NCBI GenBank assembly: GCA_947683425.1
Contig: CANTUQ010000078.1
Location: 2,668,001-2,732,000 of the forward strand
Direction of reading: 5' to 3'
Source of the DNA: Excoecaria cochinchinensis
Lineage: Eukaryota; Streptophyta; Magnoliopsida; Malpighiales; Euphorbiaceae
DNA: 64,000 nucleotides
Shown: positions 1-12,018 of the stretch, piece by piece
How positions within the stretch are numbered: position 1 is the first letter of the stretch
Layout: the number at the start of each line of letters is the position of its first letter
Position numbers and translations under genes: made by a program
The notes under the pieces: model-generated
Seen by the model: the letters and a program-made list of their open reading frames with translations, nothing else
Databases searched by the model: none
What the model was told of the DNA's origin: nothing

Positions 1-225
1 ATCATTTGGTATCAGAGCCAAAGTAAGGTAAATTCCTATTTATCTTAGTGTTAGGGTTGTGTTTTCTTTTTCTTGATTTTTTTTATGTTTGTGCCGAATT
101 TGGTTTCATCAAGTTTCTGATTTTTGTGTTTTTCTTTTTGTGTGATTAAATTAGCCTTTTCTTAGCCTTTGTTTTATTTATTTTTTTTGCCTTAAGATTC
201 GGATTTTTTGCCTTGAACCTAAACA
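1..225 (+). mobile_element. Element X: 5' end remnant of a Ty3/gypsy LTR retrotransposon
   Basis: The first four bases are the end of a plus-strand LTR whose body lies outside the window. They are followed by a primer-binding site and about 200 bp of untranslated leader. The leader matches the start of the leader of element J (from 24561), including the stretch ending in a GAACC-then-AAACA motif at 214-225. There the sequence breaks off because minus-strand element F has inserted. No coding sequence of X remains. A short antisense frame here is a shadow. Confidence 0.8.
7..18 (+). promoter_or_regulatory. Primer-binding site (initiator Met-tRNA type) of element X
   Basis: TGGTATCAGAGC lies 2 bp after the LTR end. 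It is the standard plant retrotransposon PBS, complementary to the 3' end of initiator methionine tRNA, and primes minus-strand cDNA. Confidence 0.9.
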
Positions 226-1123
226 TATGCAGAACCCCAAGGCTAAAGAACCCGAAACGCCTTGAACATACAATATGGCATAGACATGAATAAGAGTAAA
301 TCCCCAACCCTATTGAACCCCCAATCAATAAAGTGAAAGGAAACGCAAATAATTAGGTTGATTTAAACACAAGAACAGAATTCGCCACAAGTAGTTACCT
401 TGATAAGAATTTATGTTCTTAATGCAAAAGAAGAAGACAAGCTATCCTCTCCAAAGATGAATTCGGCCAAGCCAAAAGAAATTTATCAAAATAGTCAAAT
501 CTGCCTCCAATCTCGTTTTTGTGGAGTATATATACTCCCTTAAGCTAAAAAAAATCCTAATTAATCAAATAGGCCTTAAAACATGGGCCTTACATCAAGA
601 TAACTAAAGCCCACACTAATTAACTTAAAATTCAGCTCAAAAGGCCTAAAAAGAACTAATTAAATGAGCCCAAGCTAATTAAAGCCCATCTCACTTAAAT
701 AAGGCCAAAATAATAAGTTATGGCCTAACATATTACAAATAATCAAATAAAAATAATAAATAAAAGCCTAAACTAAGAGCCCAAACAAATCAGCCCATAA
801 GTCCATTAAGCAACACATGCATTGCACATGTATTGTGTCACATGATGTGCACATGTCAAGTGTCACATGCATGGCACATGTCAAGTGGCACATGAGTTGC
901 ACATGTCAAATTTATCATGCACATTTGGCCTTCACAATTCTGCCCCATTGAGTTGGTATTGACGCCATACGGCCCAAGCTCCTCTTGGCTATCCAAAGCT
1001 TCCACAATTCGGCCCATATAAGCTTTTAGTGCTTCTTTGAACTTCTTAGCCCGAAATCTTGTCATTGGACCATTTGGTAATGCTAGCTCATCCTTTTGTT
1101 GTTCCTTGATAGTGTTCACATCA
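226..1123 (-). repeat. 3' LTR of element F (898 bp)
   Basis: The LTR runs from a degenerate TGATGCGG-type terminus to CATCA, next to the polypurine tract. On the minus strand U3 starts at 1123. Positions 856-1123 encode the C-terminal tail of pol. A CATG-rich array lies at about 815-910, and a TATA-like motif (GTATATATAC) near 525-535 marks the promoter region. Confidence 0.85.
815..912. repeat. CATG-rich array in U3 of the F LTR
   Basis: Repeated blocks of the type GCACATGTCAAGTGTCACATG follow one another, including CATGCATG. The same array appears in the U3 of J, A, E, L, P and N. Its position upstream of the TATA-like motif suggests an enhancer-like or dyad-rich regulatory segment; that role is inferred. 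Confidence 0.6.
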
Positions 1124-4100
1124 TCCCCTCCCTCTTCAAAAGGATTCGTCCTCGAATCTGAATCAAAGTCAAAAGGAGATAAATCAGAAACATTAAAAGT
1201 AGCACTAACATTATACTCACCAGGCAAGTCAATCTTATATGCATTTTCATTGATTCTTTCCAACACTTGGAATGGTCCATCACCCCTTGCATCAAGTTTT
1301 GACTTCCTTTGCTGTGGAAACTGCTCTTTTCGCATATGCACCCAAACCCAGTCACCTGGTTCAAAAATGACTCGTTTTCTTCCTTTATTAGCTTTTTGTG
1401 TATACATGCGATTCTTCTTCTCAATTTGTTCCCGTGCTTTCTCATGCATTGTTTTAACCAAATCAGCCTTCTTTTTACCGTCTAAACTAGCAAGCTTATT
1501 CACAGGTAAAGGCATTAAATCCAAAATAGTCAATGGGTTAAAACCATACACAATTTCAAATGGAGAAAAAACCTGTAGAAGAATGTACAGCACGATTATA
1601 TGCAAATTCAATGAATGGAAAACTATCTTCCCAAGTTTTCAAATTCTTTCCAACAATAGCACGCAACATGGTTCCTAAAGTCCTATTTACTACTTCTATT
1701 TGTCCATCAGTTTGTGGATGACATGTAGTAGAAAATAAAAGCTTAGTACCTAACTTTCCCCACAAAACTCTCCAAAAATGACTCAGGAACTCAGTATCCC
1801 TATCTGACACAATGGTTCTTGGCACTCCATGAAGCCGAACCACCTCTCTAAAGAATAAATCAGCAATGTTTGTTGCATCATCTGTTTTATGGCAAGCAAT
1901 AAAATGAGCCATCTTACTAAATTTGTCCACAACAACAAATATGCTATCTCTTCCCTTCCTAGTCCTAGGCAAACCCAATACAAAATCCATTGAGATATTA
2001 GTCCACGGTTCACTAGGTACAGGCAATGGTGTATATAGTCCATGAGGCATAGATCTAGACTTAGCTTGTTTACATGCAATGCACTTGGCACAAATCCTTT
2101 CTACATCTCTCCTCATATTCGGCCAATAGAAATGTTCACTAAGCATATTTAAGGTCTTGTGCACACCAAAATGGCCCATTAAACCCCCACTATGTGATTC
2201 CCTAACAAGCAACTCCCTAATAGAACATGTAGGAATGCAAAGTTGTTTTCCTTTAAAAAGATATCCCTCATGTCTATAGTACTTGTCAAATGCAGTATTT
2301 TCACAAGCATGATACATGGTGGCAAAATCAGCATCATTAACATACAAGTCTTTCAAATGCTCAAATCCAAGCAACTTAGAAGTAAGCATAGAAATCAAAG
2401 CATACCTTCTAGATAGTGCATCAGCCACAACGTTTTCCTTACCTTGCTTGTATTTGATCACATATGGAAATGTTTTCAAAAACTCAACCCAACTTGCATG
2501 CCTCTTACTCAATTTACCTTGTCCCTTCAAATACTTGAGAGACTGGTGATCACTATGTATCACGAATTCCTTTGGCAGCAAGTAGTGCTCCCACACTTCA
2601 AGAGCTCTCACCAATGCATAAAGCTCCTTATCATAAGTGGAATAGTTCAATACTGGACCACTTAATTTCTCACTGAAATAAGCTATGGGACGATTTTCCT
2701 GCATCAAAACAGCACCTATACCAATCCCAGAAGCATCACATTCAATCTCAAAAGTCTTAGAAAAATCAGGTAAATGCAAAATAGGAGCAGTACATAATTT
2801 CTCTTTTAAAGTGCAAAATGCATTTTCTTGCTCCTTTTCCCATTTAAACCCAACATTCTTTTTAACAATCTCATTCAGTGGTGCAGCAATAGTAGAAAAA
2901 TCTCTAACAAACCACCTATAAAAGCTAGCTAATCCATGGAAACTCCTTACCTCAGTCACTGATTTAGGCGTTGGCCATTCTTGAATGGCCCTCAACTTTT
3001 CAGAATCAACCTCCACTCCTTTAGAGCTCACTACAAAACCTAAGAAGACAACTTTATCCAAGCAAAAAGAACACTTCTTAAGGTTTGCATACAACTTTTC
3101 TTTTCTCAACACATCCAAAACAGCTTTAACATGCGTAATATGTTCATCTAAGCACTTGTTATAAACTAGAATGTCATCAAAGTAAACAACCACAAATTTA
3201 CCAAGAAAATCACGCAAGACATGGTTCATTAATCGCATGAAAGTACTAGGTGCATTAGATAACCCAACAGGCATTACTAACCACTCATACAATCCATATT
3301 TAGTTTTAAACACATTTTTCCATTCATCTCCCTCTTTCATCCTAATTTGATGATAGCCACTTTTTAAATCAATTTTAGTGAACATACATGCACCATGCAA
3401 CTCATCTAGCATATCATCTAACCTAGGAATAGGGTGGCGATACTTTACAGTGATTTTGTTGACCGCTCTGCAATCGACACACATCCTCCATGTTCCATCT
3501 TTCTTGGGTACCAATAAGACTAGTACAGCACAAGGACTCATGCTTTCCCTCACATACCCCTTTTGAAGCAATTCATCCACTTGCCTCTGCAACTCCTTCG
3601 TCTCCTCTGGATTGCTTCGGTGAGCTGGACGGTTAGGTATTTGAGCCCCGGGTACAAGATCAATCTGGTGCTCAATCCCTCTTAAGGGTGGTAATCCATT
3701 TGGAACTTCTTCTGGAAAGGCATCTTCATATTCCTGCAATAAAGTCACAAAAACACTAGGCAACTCGGGGTTAAGATCAGTTTTAGTAAACAAAGTTTCC
3801 TTAAACAGAATCAAGACTAGAGCTCTCTTGCCTAAGTATGCACTTTTAACTTCTCTCTGTTTTGCATAAAAACATGATTGTTTCTTCACTTTTTCACTCT
3901 CAATTTCCTTTTTCTCAATTCTCACATCATTCTTTTTCTTTTCACTCACTAACTTTTTCTCTTCTGCACATCCCACTTTCTTTTGCTCACTTGTGCAGTC
4001 ACTCACCATTGGACCTTTAATCTTATTCTTTTCTCTCATGGCCTCTTTTCTCTCTTCTTTCTTTTTCACCTCACTACCCGAACTCCCACTTGAAGTTTGT

Positions 4101-4735
4101 TGATTTCTCAATTGCTCAAGGTAAGTTTCTTTAGGTGACAAAGGTGCAAGAGTAATTTTATGTCTATTATGCACAAAAGAATACCTATTCTTATACCCAT
4201 CATGCACAACACGCCTATCAAATTGCCAAGGCCTACCCAACAAAATATGACCAGCTTGCATCGGTACTACATCACATACAATCTCATCTGCGTACCTACC
4301 AATGGAAAATGCAACTACCACCTGCTTGGTCACTTTAACTTCACCACTATCATTTAACCATTGCAGCCTATATGGGTTAGGATGCTTTTCACATTTCAAG
4401 CTCAATTTTTCTACCAAAGTAGTACTAGCTACATTAGTGCAACTACCACCATCTATGATTAGGCTACAAGCCTTCCCACTTATCAAGCATCTAGTGTGAA
4501 ATATATGTTCCCTTTGTTCTAGGCCATCCTCCTTAATATTCATATTCAAAACACGCCTAGTAACTAAAGCCTCCCCTTTTACAGCATATTCAACACACTC
4601 ATCGTTATCTGAACAATCTTCTAAAGGTGGCATACTCAATTCACTACTATCAGACTCATCCCTATTATCAAACTCAGAAATAATTTCTTCCCCCTTAATA
4701 AACATAGTTTTTCTATTAGGACAATTCAGTTGCAT
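856..4735 (-). pseudogene. pol (protease-RT-RNase H-integrase) of element F, frameshifted
   Basis: Two overlapping frames hold the polyprotein: 1556-4744 (protease to integrase core) and 856-1611 (end of integrase). They are separated by a +1 indel in an A-run near 1565. The long frame carries protease DGGSC, reverse transcriptase with VVYFDD, RNase H with CDASG, YDKELYAL and VADALSRR, then an integrase zinc finger and the DDE core. The short frame carries the GPY/F module (GDGPFQVLERI) and the LTR-encoded tail GPMTRFRAKKFKEAL. All catalytic motifs are visible, so the copy was probably active before the frameshifts. At the start of the long frame a second indel near 4735 separates it from the gag knuckle. 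Confidence 0.9.
1124..1142 (-). promoter_or_regulatory. Polypurine tract of element F
   Basis: A minus-strand purine run (CTTTTGAAGAGGGAGGGGA) ends directly at the LTR and would prime plus-strand DNA synthesis. It also encodes the FEEGGDD peptide of pol. Confidence 0.85.
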
Positions 4736-4956
4736 AATGACCACGTTCCTGACACTTAAAACACTTTATATCCCTATGTTTAGAAAGTCTAGGTGAAGGA
4801 TCAGTAGTACCTTTTTGGAATGAAGTACTCTTTTCCTTGCCTTTGTTTGTTTCATAGTCTTTCTCCTTAGAAACCGAATGGTACTCCTTCTTCTTTTCTT
4901 CATTTTTACTCCATTTCGGATTCCATTTATTGCTAGAATTCAAAAATGACCTTGCT
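4736..4956 (-). pseudogene. C-terminal gag fragment of element F with CCHC knuckle
   Basis: The frame contains SNKWNPKWSKNEEKKKEY, a Lys/Ser-rich linker and the zinc knuckle CFKCQERGHYA. The frame is lost just before the fourth zinc ligand, where C would fall, so the knuckle is broken by a small indel. Upstream coding sequence is cut off at 4957 by insertion of element G. The linker resembles that of element A, supporting the relationship between F and the gag-only group. Confidence 0.8.
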
Positions 4957-5826
4957 TGATGCGGAACCCCAAGGTTAAAGAACCCGAAACACCTTGAACA
5001 TACACTTTGATTGCAAAGACAAAGAAGACAAAAACCCTCCCTATTGAACCCCCAAACAACACGTGAATGGAAACGCAAATAATTGGGAAATCGAAGAAAA
5101 TGAAAACGCCACAATCAAGACAATTGATAAGTTATCAAATTCCTCATGCAATAGAAAAGAAAAGCAAGCAATCTCACTAATCTCCCTAAAGAAATTCGGC
5201 CATGCCAAGAAGAGAATACTCTCAAATGTTTAATTGATCAAAAAATCTGCAGGTTACAACTTATGTTAGCCTATTTATATGGTGGCTAATCCTAATTACT
5301 CTTAAAACCTAAAACAAACCCTACTAAGGCCTTAATCATTCATAGGCCGAAATTGACATGGGCTTTACAAGCTAAATTAAGCCCACAATAAAGAAAATAA
5401 ACATACTTAAAGGTAAGTGTTAAAGGCTGAATGTGAAAGCCCAAAACAAGACAAAATAAACAATCAAACTAACTAAACCAAGCCCAACAAGAAGCCCACA
5501 TGCCTAGCCCATTTAAATACAACTTAAGTGAGTCATGTGACTTTTAAATGAGGCACATGACATGTACAATTAAAAGCCCAAAGTTGTATAAGCCCTTGAT
5601 GGCTTAAATTGACCCAATTCCTTCACTTGCTTCCAGAAGGCTAAGTACTTTCATTTGGCCTTCAAGCTCTCCAGAACATTTCTCAATAGCCTCTTCATGA
5701 ATTTCTTGAGTGACAAAAGCCTGAACAAAAGATGTCATAGCCATCTTTAGCTTCTGAGCACGTCCTCTCGTTATTGGACCACTAGGCATCTTCAAATGAT
5801 CTTTGATGGTTGGTGGATCCGTATCA
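4957..5826 (-). repeat. 3' LTR of element G (870 bp)
   Basis: The LTR starts TGATGCGGAACC and ends GGATCCGTATCA at the polypurine tract. It is the same family as the LTRs of H (868 bp). Positions 5604-5826 encode the pol tail containing GPITRGRAQKLKMAM. A TATTTATAT motif near 5272-5281 gives ATATAAATA on the minus strand, the probable TATA box. Confidence 0.92.
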
Positions 5827-8800
5827 TTCCCTCCCTCCTCAAAAAGATTTGTCCTCAAATCTGCATCCACATCAAAAGGAGAAAGGTCAGAAACATTAAA
5901 TGTTGCAGAAACACCATACTCACCTGGTAAATCTATCTTGTAAGCATTATCATTGATGCGCTCCAAGACTTGGAATGGACCATCACCACGTGCATCCAAC
6001 TTTCCTTTCCGTCGGTTTGGGAACCTTTCCTTGCGAAAATGCACCCAAACCCAATCTCCAGGAGCAAATACCACTTGTCGCCTTCCTTTATTAGCTCTTT
6101 CAGCATACTTCTGGTTCCTCTTCTCAATATTAGTCCTGGCTTTCTCATGCAAAGTCTTTACCAATTCTGCCTTCCTGTTGCCATCTAAACTTGAAAGCTC
6201 ATTTAAAGGCAATGGACAAAGATCAAGCACAGTCAGTGGGTTAAAACCATAAACAATCTCAAATGGTGAAAACCCAGTAGTAGAATGAATACTTCTATTA
6301 TAAGCAAATTCAATGAAAGGTAAACAATCTTCCCATGTTTTGAGGTTCTTACCCACTATAGCACGAAGTAAGGTACCCAAAGATCTATTCACTACCTCTG
6401 TTTGACCATCTGTCTGCGGGTGGCAAGTAGTAGAAAATAACAACTTTGTACCCAACTTACCCCATAGAACACGCCAAAAATGAGAAAGGAACTTTGTATC
6501 TCTGTCAGAAACAATGGTGCGTGGTATACCATGCAAACGCACAACTTCTTTAAAGAATAGGTCAGCAACATTAACAGCATCATCACATTTATGACAAGCA
6601 ATAAAGTGAGCCATTTTACTAAACCTATCCACCACAACAAAAATGCTATCTCTACCACGTTTAGTTCTAGGCAATCCAAGCACAAAATCCATAGAAACAT
6701 CAGTCCAAGGAGAACTAGGTACAGGTAGAGGCATATACAAACAAACCATGGGGCATAGTTTTAGACTTAGCTTGCCTACATGCAACACATGAATTACATA
6801 CCTTTTCCACATCCCTGCGCATATGAGGCCAATAAAAATGCTCATTTAACATATCATAAGTCTTATGCACCCCAAAATGTCCCATCAATCCCCCACAATG
6901 GGATTCTAATACAAGCAAATCACGCATAGAACACTTAGGCAAACAAAGCTTGCTGCCCTTAAACAAAAACCCATCATGCCTATAAAATTTATCAAAAGCT
7001 TGATGTTCACATGCTGCATACACATTACCAAAATCAAGATCTCCAACATATAATTCCTTAACATGCTCAAATCCTAACAATTTAGAACTAAGTGTAGAAA
7101 TCAAGGCATATCTTCTTGATAATGCATCAGCAACAATATTATCCTTTCCATGCTTGTATTGAATAACATAAGGAAATGCTTCAATAAATTCAACCCATTT
7201 AGCATGCCTTTTATTCAACTTACCTTGTCCCTTCAAGTGTTTGAGGGACTCATGATCGGTGTGAATGACAAACTCCTTGGGTAGGAGGTAATGCTGCCAC
7301 ACATCCAACGCTCGCACTAATGCATAAAGCTCCTTGTCATAGGTTGAATAATTGAGTTGGGCTCCATGAAGCTTCTCACTAAAGTATGCTACTGGTTTCT
7401 TTTCTTGCATTAGAACAGCCCCAATACCTACACCAGAAGCATCACACTCAATTTCAAAAGTTTTATCAAAGTTAGGCAAAGATAAAATAGGAGCAGAACA
7501 CAACTTCCCTTTCAGAGTCTCAAATGCCTTTTGCTGTGCTTCTCCCCACTTGAACCCAACTTCCTTCTTGATAATTTCTGTAAGTGGTGCAGCAATGGAA
7601 GAAAAGTCCTGCACAAAATGCCTATAAAAGCTTGCCAAGCCATGGAAGCTTCTCACATCTGAAGTAGTCTTAGGCGTAGGCCATTCCTTAATTGCCTTTA
7701 CTTTCTCTTCATCCACTTCAATTCCCTGTGCACTCACCACAAAACCAAGAAACACAAGTCTATCTATGCAAAATGTGCATTTCTTAAGCTTAGCATACAA
7801 CTTTTCAGATCTCAAAGCGTGTAAAACTAGCCTAACATGCTCAATATGCTCTTCATAAGACTTGCTATAAATGAGTATATCATCAAAGTACACAACAACA
7901 AACTTTCCTAAATATGCATGCAATACATGGTTCATAAGCCTCATAAAAGTGCTAGGGGCATTAGATAGCCCAAATGGCATAACCAACCACTCATACAAAC
8001 CATACTTAGTCTTGAAAGCTGTTTTCCACTCATCTCCCGATTTCATTCTAATTTGATGATATCCACTCATTAAATCAATTTTAGTAAAATACACAGCACC
8101 ACATAATTCATCCAACATATCATCTAGCCTAGGGATGGGATGTCTATACTTTACAGTGATTTTGTTGACTGCACGACAATCGACACACATCCTCCATGTT
8201 CCATCCTTCTTAGGCACCAAAAGAACAGGTACTGCGCACGGACTCATGCTTTCTCTCACCAATCCCTTCTCCATGAGTTCTTCCACTTGCCTTTGCATCT
8301 CCTTAGTTTCCATAGGATTGCTTCTATAGGCTGGTCTATTGGGAATGGTAGATCCTGGCACAAAATCAATCTGATGTTCTATCCCTCTCAAAGGTGGTAA
8401 ACCATCTGGCATCTCATCAGGAAAAACATCAGAATACTCCTGCAACGAAGAAACAAAACTAGAAGGCAAAGAGTCAAGGTTAGGGTCAGTGTCAGTAAAC
8501 AAAACTTCCTTGTAGATAACAAGAACCAGAGGTTGCCTTAAGGCTAATGCACTCTTGACCTCCCTTACTCTAACATAGAAATTCTGTTTTTGTCTCCCCC
8601 CTTGCTTGTTTTCACTCACCACTGGGCCATTTATTTGTTTTGTTTCTTTTTGGGCCTCTTTTCCCCCTTTCTTTTCTTTTCCTCTCTCTCTCACCCCTTG
8701 GGCCGAAACCTCTCTCCCTTTTTCTCTTTTGGCTGAAACCTCTTTCTCTTTTTCAAACATTCTCTTTTGATCTTCATAAATCTCTTGAGGAGATAATGGG

Positions 8801-9590
8801 GCTAAAACAACCTTTTTACCTTCACAAGAAAAAGAAAATCTGTTAGTGTACCCATTATGAATAGCCTGTCTATCAAATTGCCAAGGCCTTCCCAAAAGCA
8901 AATGGCCTGCCTGCATAGGTACAACATCACATAAAACTTCATCCTTGTACCATCCAATAGAAAATGGCACCCTAACCTGGCGTGTCACCTTAACCTCTCC
9001 ACTATCATTCAACCATTGCAATCTATAAGGTCTAGGATGCTTCTCACATGCCAAGTTCAACTTCTCAACCATACTCACACTAGCTACATTTGTGCAACTC
9101 CCCCCATCAATAATGATTGTGCACACTCTCCCATTAACTAAACACTTAGTGTGAAATATGTTCTCTCTTTGTTCTAGGCTATCTTCCCTAACATTCAAGT
9201 TTAAAGCTCGCCTAGCAACTAATGACTTCCCACTTTCAGCAACTAACAACTCCCCCTCACTATCGTAATCACTACAATCTTCTAAAGGAGGCATTTCATT
9301 ATCACTCTGTTCTGATTCAGAAGTAATTTCCCCATCATCCCTAGCAATTATTACCCTCTTATTAGGACAATCTCGTGCTACATGCCCCTTACCCAAACAT
9401 TTAAAACATTTAATTTCTCTACTAGGGGTAGGAGTACTAGAGTGACCTTTAACACCTTTATTTGGGACTTGGGTTGCTTTTACTTCTTTGGAACTCGAAT
9501 CTGCCCCATAGGGTTTAGATACCCTAAAATCCTTCTTCTCCTCCTTTTTGGTCCATTTAGACCCCAAAGTATAGCTTGATCTTACTGAAA
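5604..9590 (-). pseudogene. pol of element G (protease-RT-RNase H-integrase), frameshifted
   Basis: The frames 6715-9615 and 5604-6845 together encode the end of gag, protease (DGGSC), RT (YFDD), a complete RNase H (CDASG, YDKELYAL, VADALSRR), integrase zinc finger and DDE core, GPY/F module and an LTR-encoded GPITRGRAQK tail. Compared with H, a 4-bp insertion (AAAC) near 6740 breaks integrase, just before the catalytic core. An 11-bp deletion near 9575 separates gag from protease. Apart from these it is collinear with H and keeps the 137 codons of RNase H that H lacks, so G is the reference for that deletion. Confidence 0.9.
5827..5846 (-). promoter_or_regulatory. Polypurine tract of element G
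   Basis: A purine-rich minus-strand run (AAAAAGAGGAGGGAGGGAA type) abuts the LTR. It is also read as the FEEGGND part of pol. Confidence 0.85.
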
Positions 9591-10369
9591 TTTTTACTCC
9601 TCTTTTGTTTTTCAATCTTTATTGCCATGTGCAACATCTCTTCCATCGTGTCATATCTATACATCTCAATGGCATCAGCAACCTCCTTGTTTAAACCACC
9701 TAAAAACCGAGCCATGGTGACCTCCTCGTCCTCCTCAATGTTTGCTCTCACCATGCACATTTCCATGTCTTTATAGTAATCCTCCACTGATTTTCCTCCC
9801 TGCACAAGTCTATGCAATTTTTGATGTAATTCCCTAAAATAGTGTGAAGGAACAAACCTTTTTCTCATGGCTTCCTTCATGTCCTCCCAATTACTAATAG
9901 GACGCCTCCCCACTTTCCTTCTGCTCAAATTGAGTTGCTCCCACCAAAACATTGCATAATCAGTGAACTCTACAGCTGCAATCTTCACCTTCTTTTCCTC
10001 TGAATATCTATTGCATTCAAAGATCATCTCCACCTTTCTCTCCCACTCCAAGTACTCTTCTGCACTATTTCTGCCTTTGAATGGAGGAATCTTGAGTTTG
10101 ATGTTCCCCAAGTTCCCATCTATCCTTGCACTAGTCTCCTCCTCCTCTTCATCGTCAAAATCATGCTCCCCATGCCCTTGAATAATTCGGCCTCTCCTTG
10201 CTGCCCTTCTAGGTGCATTAGATATACTTCCTTCAAGCCTCTCTTCCATTCCATCCATTCTAAGAGACAACTTTCGCATCTCACTGATGAAGGCTTGATA
10301 TAGCATCTTGTTGTCCGGTACATGATCTTCAGCTTGGGATATTCCTTTCCCACTAGTCTCTTCAGTCAT
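9557..10369 (-). pseudogene. gag of element G, C-terminus frameshifted
   Basis: The start chosen is the ATG at 10369 (MTEETSGKGISQ), as in H and E; an upstream in-frame start would lie in leader sequence. It encodes a coiled-coil N-terminus, an acidic stretch (DFDDEEEEET), then the retrotransposon gag domain (NSAEEYLEWERKVEMIF to YDTMEEMLHMAIKIEKQ). The frame leaves gag at KRSKNFSKI because of an 11-bp deletion, before the CCHC knuckle, which continues in the next frame. Gag forms the virus-like particle in the cytoplasm. Confidence 0.85.
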
Positions 10370-11343
10370 GGTGTAATACCTGTAAAATTTGTTAGATAAA
10401 ATCCTCACAAGCACTCCCTCACGTGTTTACACTCAAAGAATGTCGCTCCTCTCGTGTTTCACACAATCAAGGCTTTTACCTTCTTAATGTCCTCACACTC
10501 TCTCGCCTTTTACCACTAGAGCTTGCAACTTCAAAATTGCACTTCAGAAATCAATTCACAGATCAAGAATCTCGAGCACGTTTAAGAAAGCAAAGAATAA
10601 GTAAGCACTAACAATAAAAAGATAGCTCAAAACTAAAAAAGAAGACACTAGACACAATGGAGGTGATACACGGTCAAGAGTAGTGCACCACTTGATTATA
10701 TCCAAATTAGAGTATTAGAACAAGCAAAGATACTCTAACAGTGTAAAGGAACAAAAGCAAGCTTAAAACAAAGAAATAAGCAACAAGAATTAAGAAAAAA
10801 AATGACAATTCTGGACAAGATGTATGAATCTGATTCACTACAAAGTAAACCAAATATAGAACCTAGATATTCTACCCAGCAAAGCAAGAAATCAATAAAA
10901 AGACAAATTAAACTAAATAAAGCAAATTGCATGCAAGACAATTCAATTAAGAGCTAAAAGATGAGTAGGCCGAATGGTGTATCAAGCTCTAATTAATGTG
11001 TCAAGTTGTGTGCAAAAGGATGGCAAAGTGATAGAAAGATGATGGCAAAAAGATACCAAAATGGTAACACAAATGATAAAAAAAATGATTCCACAAATGG
11101 ATAAGAAATGTTAAAAATGGCAGCTCAAATGGATAAGAAAAATGGATAAGAAAATGGATAACACAAATGGATAAGTAGCACAAATGGATAAGAAAATGGA
11201 TAACACAAATGGATAAGTAAATGGATAACACAAATGGATAACACAATTAACTAAGAAACTTAATGCAACCTAATTCGGCATAAATAACTAGAATTCAAAT
11301 AAAGAAAACGCAAACCTAACACTAAGATAAATAGGAATTTACC
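10370..11343 (-). other. Untranslated leader of element G
   Basis: No gene is present. It includes a CACGTG palindrome at 10420-10425 (about 50 nt before the gag ATG), an acceptor-like TTTTACAGG next to gag, and an ATGGATAA minisatellite near 11095-11250. Compared with H it lacks the segment equivalent to about 20156-20580. Confidence 0.8.
11095..11250. repeat. ATGGATAA minisatellite in the G leader (about 10 copies)
   Basis: ATGGATAA recurs about ten times in blocks such as ACACAAATGGATAAG and AAAATGGATAAC. The same array in sister element H holds about 21 copies and in J about 7, so its length varies between copies. Confidence 0.8.
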
Positions 11344-12018
11344 TATCATTTTTCTACCATTTTGCTATCATTTTCATATCATTTTGCCATTATTTTGCAC
11401 ACAACTTGACACATTAATTAGAGCTTGTTACACCATTCGGCCTGTTCATTATTTTGGCTCTAAATTGAATTGTCTTGCATGCAAACTACTTTATTTAGTT
11501 TAATTTTTTCTTTTTGTTGATTTCTTGCTTTGCTGGGTAGAATATCTAGGTTCTATATTTGGTTTACTTTGTAGTGAATAAAATTTTGTCATTTTTCTTA
11601 ATTCTTGTTACTTATTTCTTTGTTTTAAGCTTGCTTTTGTTCCTTTACATTGTTAGAGTATATTTGTTTGTTCTAATACTCTAATTTGGATATAATCAAG
11701 TGGTACACCACTCTTGACCGTGTATCACCTCTATTATGTTTAGTGTCTTCTTTTCTAGTTTTGAGCTTTCTTTTTATTGTTAGTATTTGTTTTCTTTGCT
11801 TTCTTAAACGCGCTCAAGATTGTTGATTTGTGGATTGATTTCTGAAGTGCAATTTTAAAGTTGCAAGCTTGAGTGGAAAAAGGCAAGAGAGTGTGAGGAC
11901 ATTAAGAGGGAAAAGTCTTAATTGTGTGAAACACGAGAAGAGTGACATTCTTTGAGTGTAAACACGTGAGGGAGTGCTTGTGAGGTTTTTATCTAACAAT
12001 TTTTGCAGGTAATACACC
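11344..12018 (+). other. Leader of element Q
   Basis: This untranslated leader is nearly the reverse complement of the G leader on its left. It carries CACGTG at 11963-11968 and TTTTTGCAGGTAA just before the gag ATG. No gene is seen. Confidence 0.75.

Larger units (their letters stand above)
226..4956 (-). mobile_element. Element F: 5'-truncated autonomous-type Ty3/gypsy element
   Basis: F consists of 3' LTR, polypurine tract, integrase, RNase H, reverse transcriptase, protease and the end of gag, read on the minus strand. The left end sits after AAACA in the leader of X. The first LTR base pair is degenerate (TATGCAG for TGATGCGG). Element G is inserted in gag at 4957. The rest of gag, the leader and the 5' LTR of F are not in the window, presumably lost in the deletion that also removed the 5' end of G. 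Frameshifts near 1565 and 4735 make this copy non-functional. F's LTR closely matches that of P apart from the coding end of U3, which makes F the likely autonomous relative of P, A, L and N. Confidence 0.85.
4957..11343 (-). mobile_element. Element G: Ty3/gypsy element lacking its PBS and 5' LTR
   Basis: On the minus strand the order is leader, gag, protease, RT, RNase H, integrase, polypurine tract and 3' LTR. G inserted into gag of F after TTGCT (4952-4956). At 11343 the leader stops about 5 bp short of where the donor-like GGTAAATTCC motif gives way to the PBS in sister element H. It is there joined to the plus-strand leader of Q. G is closely related to H but older: its LTR has several differences from H's, and gag-pol carries two frameshifting indels. 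Confidence 0.9.

Noticed and set aside
1037..1678. Plus-strand frame of 213 codons
   Set aside because: Antisense shadow of F integrase and LTR tail. Similar plus-strand shadows lie opposite the pol and gag of G, H, C, D, L, P, N and O.
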